A stretch of DNA of 64,000 nt from Symbiodinium natans (taxonomy: Eukaryota; Sar; Dinophyceae; Suessiales; Symbiodiniaceae). The position numbers and the translations under genes were made by a program. Of this stretch, positions 1 to 9,690 are shown in pieces (the first letter of the stretch is position 1; every line of letters starts with the position of its first letter). The stretch lies in contig CAJNDS010002356.1 in assembly GCA_905221605.1 (NCBI GenBank), positions 372,001-436,000 of the forward strand. The letters are read 5' to 3'. The notes beneath the pieces are model-generated. The model ran no database searches, was not told the origin of the DNA, and saw only the letters and a list, made by a program, of their open reading frames with translations.

Positions 1-195
1 ATGACATGATATCAACTTTCCTCACAAGAGTAGAGAGTTCGGTGTAGCAGTTGTGAGCAGTTGTGTATAGACCACGTGAGGCCACATGCGCTCACATCAC
101 CTCACATCCAAAAACGCGAAGGCTCCCTCCCAGGAACTTTCGGAGAACAGCTTTGCTGAACCAGCCAAGGGGGTGTGGGCGGGGGGGGGGGGGGG

Positions 196-232
<37 letters not shown>

Positions 233-840
233 ATCCCCAACATGCTTGGGGCTAATCCCCCATCTCGGCTGCTGTTTCTTGGCTTGGATCAGTGGAGGAG
301 CCAGCTCTAGCTGACGCTCATGATACTCGGCCCGTGTGTCGGTCTAAACGCTCTACGGGCTCCGGTTAGTCGTTGTTGGCATGGAGAAGAACAAGGGCTC
401 TGGCTTTCGGAGTTTAGTAGGGATGAAGCCGCCAGCCGAGCAAACGACGCCAACCCAAAAGTAAAGATCAACCTCCCAGTAAGCAGTGACTTCTTGCTGT
501 GCGCTTTCCTCCCCCTCCCTCCTGGGGCGCAGGTTGATCTCCTGTAAAGTTACTTGTAGCATTCCTTTTGAGCATGTGCGTGTCTTCTCCTTTCTTAGGT
601 CCGGCCCCGGTCGCCGTGTGGTGGCGGCGTCCGCGAGCCGCTCGCGGCCCATGGAGCGGGCGAGCCTGAGGGCGACGTTTCGGCTGCGATGCGCGGAGCG
701 CATCGCACCCAGTGAGCTCAGCAAGGCCTCACCCCGACGATTCTCTCCTTTCTCTCTCCTTCTCCCTTCTTCTCCACTTCCCTCTCTGTCCTTCACCATT
801 CACTCTCATGATGATGTAGTGATGGTGTATGCTGTATCAG
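1..840. other. Upstream spacer with a long G run; no gene recognised
   Basis: No protein family is recognisable in either strand. Positions 181-230 are an almost pure G run broken only by a C at 196. Positions 735-800 form a pyrimidine-rich stretch just ahead of the first exon of the HAD gene and could be the polypyrimidine part of an intron. Overlapping short open frames on both strands look like chance products of GC-rich DNA. Confidence 0.5.
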
Positions 841-2695
841 AATATCACTTTTTCAAGAACTGATTCGACAGGACTGCCCGGTAAAGCTGGTAGTCTTTGA
901 CTTCGACGAGACCCTGACTCTGGCGACCTTCATGACCGGCAACTGTGAGTATGCAGATGACGAGGACCCGCAAGTGTCGAATCTGTTAGCTTCCGACTTC
1001 CGGACACGAGGCCTCCGGTCCTTCCCCAGTGTCATTCCTGTCACTTCCCCTCATGGTCTTTGCTTGCTCCTATACTGTGTGACGTGTGCGCCTCTTAGCG
1101 TGTGTCAGGAGAAGGACATCGCCCGGGTGATCAACTTCGAGACGCCCTGGGTCGAGGGCTCCCGAATCGTGAAGCTCCAGAAGATGCTTCAGGCAATCAA
1201 GGAAGGTGCTGATGGACGGCAAAGATTCTTGACCGTCCTCACCAACAATGGTAAGGGCGTGCAGGCAGTGATCAACATGCTCAAGATCGCTGGTCTGGAT
1301 GCGTACTTCAGTGCCGTATGGACTATGCCCTGGCGGCAGTACATGCCTAACGGGGCCTACAAAGACACGAAGGGCCAGTGGAACTTGTTTGACCCGCCTT
1401 CGGACAAGGTGCGAAACCACAAGGCAGATGTCCTCAATCATGTGACGAAGTATCCCGATGCATGGTTTCCGCAGATTGGCCAGGACAGCAGCTTCAAGGC
1501 CATCGAAAGCCTGCAGATGGGGAACATCGTGTTAGTGGACGACCAGCGGGCCAACTTCCAAAGTCAGTTTGGTGCCAGCATACTGCGCTACTGCAAGGTG
1601 GCACGCTACGATGCAGACCTCTACTACGACATGCGCATGGTCAAGAACATGGGAGGCATTGGTGCCCACCATGACGCGGACTATGACACGCTGAAGCGGT
1701 TCGTGGAGGACCCATGGATGTGCAAAGAGACCCTCCAAATCCGATGCCAGGAGCGGGACTTTCGGGGTTGGGAGACTCAGCCGCCAGTGAAGCTCGTCGT
1801 TTTTGACTTCGATGAGACGCTGACGTTGGCTACCTTCATGCCCCAGAGCAAGGCCATTGCAACCAAGGTCGGCTGGACTCCAGCAGAGGCAGCTTTCAAA
1901 GACTGGAGCCAAGAAGACCTTGTGAAGTATAACTTTGAATCCCCGTGGTGCGAGGGAAGAGTACAGAAGCTCAAGGCAATGTTCGAGGACATCGAGAAAG
2001 AGCAGCGTGTGCTAGCCATCCTCACTCAGAACGCCCACGGGGTGGTAGCTGTGCTGAACTTGCTGAAGCTGGCCAACTTGTCCGAGCACTTTAGTGCAAT
2101 TTGGTCCATGTCGCCAGCACAGTCCGGCGAGTGTGACGGTGCCTTTTGGGAGAGCGGCCGGTGGCACCTCTTTCAGACGCCTTGCTCACAAGTGCACAGG
2201 CACAAGGCAGACGTGTTGACCCATGTCGCGGAGCACCCCTTGCGATGGTTTCCGCAGATGGGAGGAGGCGATAGTAGTCCCGTGTCCGGCATCCTCAGCA
2301 AACTCCAGCTTGAGAACATCGTCCTTGTAGACGACGAGCGTGCCAACTTCCGAAGCGAAGCGACCATGGCAGCTGCCATGGTGTACAGGTACTGCAAGGT
2401 GGCCCGGTACGACGAGACTTATCGTGACTGTGGTCTGCTGGATCAGATGGGTGGCATAGGGGCTCATAGTGATGGGGACTATGAGGAGCTCCGGAGTTTC
2501 CTCCGGCAGCCTTGGGACTATCCATACCCAACGCGTACGGAGATGTCCCCGATGAAGAAGAATGCTTCAAGTGGCATCAGCTTCTCACAAGATGGACAAG
2601 CTGAGAGCAGCAAGGCGAAGATCGAGCTAGTGCGCTGCAACGAGGATGAGCCAGAGACCACGCAGAAGGCGCCGCGCCACAGGATCGGCTTCTGA
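841..2695 (+). CDS. Tandem two-domain HAD-like hydrolase/phosphatase
   Basis: The frame holds two copies of a HAD-superfamily domain. Copy 1 begins at about 875 with VVFDFDETLTLATF (motif I, DxDxT), then LTNNGKG near 1240 (motif II) and IVLVDDQRANF near 1525 (motif IV acidic pair). Copy 2 repeats this: FDFDETLTLATF near 1803, LTQNAHG near 2024, IVLVDDERANF near 2320. Each copy ends with a YCKVARYD...MGGIGAH block. The family transfers phosphoryl groups through the first Asp of motif I; the substrate cannot be read here. The first ATG in frame is at 932, but motif I lies before it, so the true start must be in an upstream exon joined near 841-860, where acceptor-like CAG/AAG sites occur. About 940-1110 does not match copy 2 and may be an in-frame intron ending at the CAG before 1111. 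The stop is TGA at 2693-2695. The domain call is firm; the 5' structure is not. Confidence 0.8.
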
Positions 2696-4435
2696 GGAGC
2701 CTCCGTAGGTCTCTTTGCTGAAGAAGTTTGAAGCCCCATTGGCCGTGAATGTAACGCATCTCCGCAGCTGTCCCGCTCCAGCCAGAATGTGCTGTACACC
2801 CACCGGTTTGCCATGCCTATCCATGCCGTAAAGAGGCGCGTGACAGCATGTGGACGCAATTTAGCCTGGCTTTCACCCAATTCACGCTGAGCCTGTTTCC
2901 GCATTTGGTGACCCACCAAACTTGCGGATGCACTAAGAGAGGGAAACAGTTTTCTGCAATACTCTTGCTCGAGTCCCAGCAGTGCCGTGTTGTTCCATGC
3001 CTTGTCACTTTGTCCTTGGGAAGGCGTTGGTTCAAGGCATGGTGCCGTAACGCCATGTTTGGCACTGTCATCTCAGTATGCAGAGTGTCAGAGCTGTCAG
3101 GAATGTGGATTCACAGCGGCCTAGTGTAACTGAAACATGAAGCTTGGCTATTCAGCACTGATGCCCCGGCGCAGAGGCCGTTAAGAAGCACTCAGTATGC
3201 CCACACAGCAGCATACAGGTTCATTCAGACAGGGTACGTGCTGCAATGGAGGAGATCATCTTGCCAGGTCCTCACGCTGCTAGGGGGTGGGGGGGTTGCT
3301 AAGTCGACAGGGCACGGGCTCAGCAGCACCTTAGGTCTCCGCTTCGGATTCTGGTGCCGATCTTTCCAGAGAGGCAAGCATTCGGGCCCCTTCCGGTGGA
3401 GGACGCTGCCGTTTCCAGAGCAGGAAGATGCAGGAAACTCCCGAGCGCTTGTCGACCAGCTGTGAGGACATCGCAGTCTCCCTCTTTGTGGCAACACTAA
3501 TCTGCTCCTCTGCAGGCTACTTTCTGACGAGGCGCTGGACCCATTTAGATGACCTTGAACTTGGTGTAGCTTGGTGTGAAATCGCTGCTCCTGCCTAAGG
3601 TCTTCGCCACTGCTCTTGGTGAGGCTGCTCCAGAGATCGGTCCCAACGCTAGCGCTCCGGGACGAAGTTTGGGAGGTGCTTCCCGCTGCATATGAGGGGG
3701 CTGGTTCTCTTAAGTAGGAACTGAGCAAGAGCAAAAAAAGGAGGGGAACAAAAACAAAAACTTGCGGCATATTTTTGCGGTTTTCAGTGACTTCAGCCGT
3801 TTCCAGTCTTCAGTGACGCTGCCAGCCCCAAGGAGCCATTGCCTGGCAAGGCAGCCTGGCGGCCATCAGCTTCGATTAGTTTTAATGCATAAATCTTACA
3901 TTAAATATGCAACATGCTAACTTAGGATCTAACACCCTGAGAAAAAAGGAACCGGCTCTTCATCAGCACGTGTGATATAGCCCTGAAGGGGCTCGTCGGG
4001 GCACACATCTCGTCGCGCAAGGAAGCACAGCCTGCACATGAAGCCGCCGAAGAGGGCTCCACAGAGAAGAGGAAGTCGCCTCGGAAGAGAACTGGGCCGG
4101 AGCTTCTCTTCATTGCGGCCAGTCCTGTTTTACACATTCCTGAAAATTTTCTACACACTCGAGGCCATAGAGTCTTCTATACTGTAGCCTTAAGCCTGGG
4201 ACCCTGAACGCCTAAGATCTTTTGCTAGGTGGTCCACAATAGCGTGGTCGCCACCCTGGCGCTGCTGGCATGGGTGATGGGCGCCCCATCGCTCGCTCTG
4301 CATGCGTTCTGCCTCGAAGTGTCTTACGAAATATTCGACAGCTTCAGCCTGGGCTTTCAGAGGAGCTAACCCCTCTATCCCAAACCCTAAACTCTCCACA
4401 AGTGACACTTTGCATCTGCTCTGCCTGGGAGCAGG
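2696..4435. other. Spacer; nothing recognised
   Basis: I see no recognisable exon, RNA gene or strong repeat here. The sequence has ordinary mixed composition, with one AT-richer patch near 3870-3925. Open frames on both strands are short and compositionally unconvincing. Confidence 0.4.
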
Positions 4436-4942
4436 ATGGAGCCAGAGACGCTGATCCATCACCTCGTGTCCCCGATCTGCGTCCTCTGTTCAACTCAGAC
4501 CGATGTAGACTTCCGTGTTCTCTGCCAACTGTGCATTTGCATCGATGCATCTGGTGCCATCCTTGGGATGTGCAAATTCTTGCTGCGCTTCTCGCACTTG
4601 TCGGCGTCCAACATCTACAAGAAGCTTGCCCGCAGCCTCAAGGATTGCGACGTGCCCGATGAATGTCTTTTGCGATTGCAGGAGGAATCATGTGTAGCTG
4701 CTGACATCTCGGAAGCATTTCCGGCATATCTTGTCGAGTTGTACAGCTGTACTGCCATCGCTGCCCACAGCCCAGACGTTTATCCTTGGTGTACCTGGTC
4801 CTCAGAGTCATCCTGCCAGTTATTGCCCGCGGCTGAGTCACGTAGGCCGCATGCTATACTGTTTGTGTTTTTTTTTCCACTGTCTATCTCTCTCTCTCTC
4901 ATCCCTCCTGCCCAAGGACACCGTGATCATTGTGTGGCGTGA
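4436..4942 (+). CDS. Uncharacterised small ORF, possible exon
   Basis: This is a 168-codon open frame. Residues about 40-100 (LLRFSHLSASNIYKKLARSL and following) have a mixed helical composition that looks more protein-like than the surrounding frames, while the last 50 residues look like read-through of non-coding DNA. I recognise no family. If real, it is probably one exon of a longer gene. It is followed by a short tandem repeat at 4984-5033. Confidence 0.18.
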   Translation: MEPETLIHHLVSPICVLCSTQTDVDFRVLCQLCICIDASGAILGMCKFLLRFSHLSASNIYKKLARSLKDCDVPDECLLRLQEESCVAADISEAFPAYLVELYSCTAIAAHSPDVYPWCTWSSESSCQLLPAAESRRPHAILFVFFFPLSISLSLIPPAQGHRDHCVA

Positions 4943-4983
4943 GCTGTCTGTCAAGGGAGGTTTCTTTACCAGAATGAAGCCTA

Positions 4984-5033
4984 GCTGCACAAGTGCTGCA
5001 CAAGTGCTGCACAAGTGCTGCACAAGTGCACAA
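4984..5033. repeat. Short tandem repeat, 12-bp unit
   Basis: The unit TGCACAAGTGC is repeated about four times (TGCACAAGTGCTGCACAAG pattern). It is a simple minisatellite with no coding meaning. Confidence 0.85.
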
Positions 5034-7189
5034 GCTTGCAGACTCGGCCTCGAGAATAGGGGCTCTGGTGACGTTTGGAACTGAGGCAGCTGGCAACAGC
5101 AAACACCAGTCCGTTTGCAAGGCAGGCGTGAAAGAGTTTGGGTGTGTTCGCCTTTGCTGCTGGGACGTCTTGGGCGTTTTCTGACAGAACGGATTGGATG
5201 CAGCTCTACTTCTGGTCGATGGCAGTACTGGGCTCAATGCGCATGTCTTCAGAATCCCTGGAGAATGAAGTGGCTTCTGGCCACGTAAAGAGGGAAAACA
5301 TGTCGAGAAGAACAGCTGGAGAGAGATGAAAGAATGATGACAGATAAAGGTGCAAACATGTGTTACCTTGTGTTGCATGTCCAACTCTCGCTATGCTAAT
5401 GCAGTCAGATGGCGCAGCCATGTAGTGCTTCGTGCATCAAGATACGAAAGAGGTTCGGGATGATGGCTCTTGGGAGGGTTTTTTTTTTACCCATCTGCAC
5501 GTGAGGTCATGAACGCCTTCAATGCGTACTTTTACCTCGTCGTCCGCGCACGTGCCCGGCTACCAGCACAGGTTGTGGCAAACTGGGAAGCGCGCAGTTG
5601 AAGGAGCGAAGGAGGCTGTGAGAGGATGTTGCATGGGCTTACACATAGCCTGCACATAGCAAGAGAGTGTAGGATCCGGCTGCCTCCAGCAGGAGAAATG
5701 CACAAGGGATGAGTCATGTGCAATGCGTTTAGTGCTTGCATCGCAAGTCTTAGAGACAAGGGTGCAGTTGGGGTTTCGGCCATGCTGCCGCAGAGGTTTC
5801 CTGTGGCAGCATTCGCTGTATGGCAGCTGGGGATGTAGTTCCAATAGCTTATGTGAGCGGGCCGTCGTTCGGATTTTCCCGTCGGCAGAGTCGGACATGA
5901 ATCGGCCGATGCCTGCTGCCTGCATACGAAAGGCTGCAAGGAAGCGTCCACTTGACTAGCCATCGCAGAACACCTCGGCGAACTTTGGGCAGTGAGAAAG
6001 AGTTCAAAAGGTCGACATTGTACCACCCTTGCGGCCCTTGATCACCCACGTGACTATAGCTACTTGCATGCAGGCCTGCCTGGCGCAGCTTGGTGCCCAG
6101 AGCGAGGTGGCAAGGTGGCGTCGGCGGGTGGCAGACCGAGCAGCCGTGTCGGTGACGGACAAGTCCGCATCCCCTCATCCCAGGATGTCCTGGTTTGAGG
6201 CAATCCTATAATTGGCAGGTTTATGTCATCGTCTAAGGTCGCGGCACTTCGTCGCCGAATGTCTCCGGCACTCAACAGCAAGCTCGCCAAGGCCGGAAGC
6301 ATCTGCTCAGATGTCGGTTAGTGGGTTAGCCCAGCCAGAAAAGCGCCCCAGAATCACAAGGCTCCACAACCAGCTAGCCGGCACGGTGCTTAATTACCAA
6401 AGAAAGCCTCTTGCAAGTGCCACAGATTCTGGTCTCGGGGTCATCGGAATCGGAACGAGCTCTAGGTCCCGTCATCCTGGGGCTCCTGGAATTGCGGGTC
6501 ATGAAGATGCCTACATGGCCTGCCTGAATGAGGCACGGAGTTGCTGTACCTTTGCCCAGCCACCATGCGCCTGTTTTTTTAGGCTTCAGAGTTCTACTAG
6601 TAGCCCGCTTAAGGGGGCCCTCTGAGATATGACTTGACCATATGTGCCATTGTTATACTATTTATGATTGCTAAATATTGCTAACCAAACATCATTCGTG
6701 TGTGATCAGTGATTTCATGGGAAGTTCTGAGGTGGGGCGGAAACACCGTCAAATGCAAGACCTTCTCTCCCGGCACCTCAAAGAGGAGCCGGCCGTGGCT
6801 CGGACTGCTCTTGAGGACGAGTATGATATGATATTATATTTTACTCGTATGATATTGTATTATGTTATATTATATATCATATTATATGACATGATATAGT
6901 ATGACATAATGTTAGAGATGACGGGGCTGAGCTACAGTGGCTTCTAGGGTTCCCATCGTTTGCAGGTTTTCTTAGGGGGGGTTGGGTGTTGGTGAGCCAA
7001 GCCAGGCGCACGGATCAAATGCCCAAGCAAGCTCTTGCCGCTGCCTCAGAAGCTCTGCGCCTCTCCAAGAGGGGTTGACGGGGTTTTCTTTCACCCCTAA
7101 GCTCGAAGCCCTATAAGCACTACACCCAAAAAGCCCTTTAGACCCGTTTACGCCCGATGCTGTAAGCCCTCAACCGAGTAACCCCAAAC
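5034..7189. other. Spacer with an AT-rich patch; no gene recognised
   Basis: Apart from an AT-rich patch at about 6825-6912 built from ATATGATATTATATT-like repeats, the sequence is unremarkable. A 137-codon + frame at 6212-6625 has no recognisable domain. From about 7100 the spacer carries degenerate CCCTAAA-like words such as CCCCTAAGC, ACCCCAAACC. Confidence 0.4.
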
Positions 7190-7299
7190 CTAAGCCGACT
7201 GCCAAGGGTCAAAGGTGAAAGTTGGCCTCAACGCGTCCTTTCGCCTTCTGCCCCCCTCTGCCCCCTCTCCCCCCCCCGCCCCCCTCTGCCGGGTAGGGT

Positions 7300-7387
7300 G
7301 TTTTTTTTTGTGTTTTTTTCTGTTTTTTTTTTTTTTGTGTTTTTTTTTCCTGTTTTTTAAGCAAGAAAGAAAGAAAGACAGAAAGAG

Positions 7388-7429
<42 letters not shown>

Positions 7430-7847
7430 GAAGAAAGAAAGGAAAGCAAGACAGAAAGAAAGAAAGAAAGGAAGAAAGAAAGGAAGAAAGAAAGGAAAGA
7501 AAGAAAGAAAGAAAGGAAAGCAAGACAGAAAGAAAGAAAGAACTAAAGAAAAAAAGGCCGAAAGAAAGGAAATCAAGACAGAAATAAAGAAAGAAAAAGA
7601 GAAAGAACGAAATAAAGAAAGAAAGAGAGAAATAAAGAAAGAAGGAAAGCAAGACAGAAAGAAAGAAAGAGAGAAAGAAAGAAAGAAAGAAAGAGAGAAA
7701 GAAAGAAAGAAAGAAAGAAAGAAAAACAGAAAGAAAGAAAGAACGAGAGAAATACAGAAAGAAAGAAAGAAAGAGAGAAAGAAAGAAAGAAAGAAAGAAC
7801 GAAAGAAAGAAAGACAGAAAGACAGAAAGAAAGAAAGAAAGAAATAC
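7300..7847 (+). repeat. Long GAAA purine microsatellite preceded by a T-rich tract
   Basis: From about 7362 to 7847 the + strand is almost entirely GAAA repeated, with occasional G, C or T interruptions (GACA, GAGA, GGAA). It is preceded at 7300-7361 by runs of T broken by single G or C. This gives a 480-bp homopurine-homopyrimidine tract. Frames through it encode only Lys/Arg/Glu-rich or Phe/Leu/Ser-rich low-complexity strings and should not be annotated as genes. Confidence 0.95.
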
Positions 7848-7857
7848 CCCCCCCCGC

Positions 7858-8455
7858 TTTGTTTAAGCCGTGCAAGCTTGCCTCAAAGCATATGCCATAT
7901 GCACACTTTTGCGGAAACCCATCATGCGAGAATCGTCACATTTTCGGAAACCCATCATGCGAGAATCGTGTTTGCAAATGGGGGGGGCTGCGCCCCCCCC
8001 AACCCCCCCGCTTTCTCAAGCCGTGCAAGCTTGCCTCAAAGCATATGCCATATGCACACATTTTCGGAAACCCATCATGCGAGAATCGTGTTTGCAAATG
8101 GGGGGGGCTGCGCCCCCCCCCAACCCCCCGCTTCCCGCAACACACCCTGCACCCTAAACCCTCGGCCGTAGTTCCTGCCATATGCACACTTTTGCGGAAA
8201 CCCATCATGCGAGAATCGTCACATCTTCGGAAACCCATCATGCGAGAATCGTGTTTGCAAATGGGGGGGGCTGCGCCCCCCCCAACCCCCCCGCTTTCTC
8301 AAGCCGTGCAAGCTTGCCTCAAAGCATATGCCATATGCACACATTTTCGGAAACCCATCATGCGAGAATCGTGTTTGCAAATGGGAGGGGCTGCCCCCCC
8401 CCCCAACCCCCCGCTTCCCGCAACACACCCTACACCCTAAACCCTAAGCCGTAGT
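7858..8455 (+). repeat. Tandem duplication of a 283-bp GC-rich repeat containing palindromes
   Basis: A block beginning GCCATATGCACACTTTTG occurs at 7894 and again at 8177, a period of 283 bp. Inside each copy the word AAACCCATCATGCGAGAATC is used three times, giving six in all. GGGGGGGCTGCGCCCCCCC forms a perfect hairpin that recurs four times with small changes. Each copy ends in a short run related to ACCCTAAACCC. No coding function is apparent. Confidence 0.9.
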
Positions 8456-9359
8456 TCCGGACTGAAGGGGCAATGATACGAGGAGCAACCTTGACCCCGC
8501 AAACCGTAGAGCCTAATAAGACCCAAATCGTCCACCATAAGCCGCAAATCCTGATAGAATGTTTGCGGCCTACATGCGCAGTAAGCCCTAAACCGAAGCA
8601 AAGTTTCAGATTGAAGCATCCGAGGTTCCTCTTGAACCAGCCCCGGACGTTAACTAGCTTTTGAGTCCTGTCGGGGCCAAAGATGGCCGCCCCGACGCTC
8701 CAAGCGCGAGTTGCAAAAGGACGAAGGGTTGGACGTAATGTGTTGTTGTAGCACGTTGAGATTTGGACCTGTTCCGGACACGCGGTGCCGCTGAGAGGCC
8801 ATCGGAAGCTGAAAACCAGCAAAATTCACCAAAAAAACCAGAAAAATACACAGAAAAGAATTCCCACCAGAGGAGGACGACAGGCAGAACCAGGAGGGCA
8901 TGTGCTGAAAACCACAAGAAAAGCAAGAAAAAGCAAGAAAATTCACAAAAAAAACCCAGAAAAATTGACAAAAAAAGTCCTCGCTCCCCCTCTGCCCCCG
9001 CCCCCCCCTCTGCCCCCCCCTTGAAGGGTTGTAATTGTAGGGCCATTGTAGGGTTTTTCAGGGCTCGAGGGTTCTCAACATCAGTATCAGTAGAGGTTTG
9101 GGGGGATTGCACGAAGCCCGAGAGCCGACTTTTCTCAGCTCTAGGGTTCCCATAAAACAAGCCTTTCATTAGGGCCATAGCATTTCGAGATATTTCGAGG
9201 GCTTTTAGGAAATTCTCATTTGCTGTAGGATGCCTTCTCACTGGCTCACCTTACGCGCATTTCGCAGATTTTGAAGCTGTGGCCGAAGCTCGACAGGGCT
9301 GTTTTATGGGTTGATGTAACTTGTAGGGCCTTTCTTGGGGTTTCCTGCAACGGACATTC
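8456..9359. other. Spacer; nothing recognised
   Basis: The stretch 8800-9000 is rich in AAAAAACC/AGAAAA words and 8985-9025 in C runs. Otherwise no gene or defined repeat is visible. Confidence 0.4.
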
Positions 9360-9690
9360 CTTGTAGATGAGGGCCCCAAACCCTACATCCTGTGCATCCT
9401 GAACCCTCTAAACCCAATAACCTAACCTAAACCTTTAAACAGTCAACCCTAAACCCTTCACCCCCTTCACCCCCGAAGCCCTCTAAACCCTAAACCCTTA
9501 AAACCCGAAACCCTCTAAACCCTAAGCCGCTAAACACGAAACCCTTCAAGCCCTAACCAGCTACTAAAGACCCCTACGCCCTAAACCCTCTAAACCCCTA
9601 ACCCCTAAACCCTAAACTCTAAATCCTAAACCCCTAAACCCTGAACCCTATAAACCCTAAATCCCAAACCCCCTAAACCCCGAAACCGGT
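9360..9690 (+). repeat. Degenerate telomere-like (CCCTAAA)n array
   Basis: Over about 330 bp the sequence is dominated by CCCTAAA and close variants (CCCTCTAAACCC, CCCTTAAAACCC, CCCGAAACCC). The degeneracy suggests an old interstitial array rather than a working telomere. Confidence 0.85.

Noticed and set aside
3225-3770. 181-codon frame on the - strand
   Set aside because: The composition is Ser/Pro/Leu-rich without any motif and there is no supporting context; it is probably a chance frame in GC-rich DNA.
7215-8171. 318-codon + frame and matching - frames over the GAAA tract
   Set aside because: The translation is almost wholly Lys/Arg/Glu or Phe/Leu/Ser low complexity from a microsatellite, running into a tandem duplication.
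7858-8455. Regularly recurring 20-bp word suggesting a CRISPR array
   Set aside because: The repeats are part of a 283-bp tandem duplication, the spacing is irregular and repeated, and the genome is eukaryotic.
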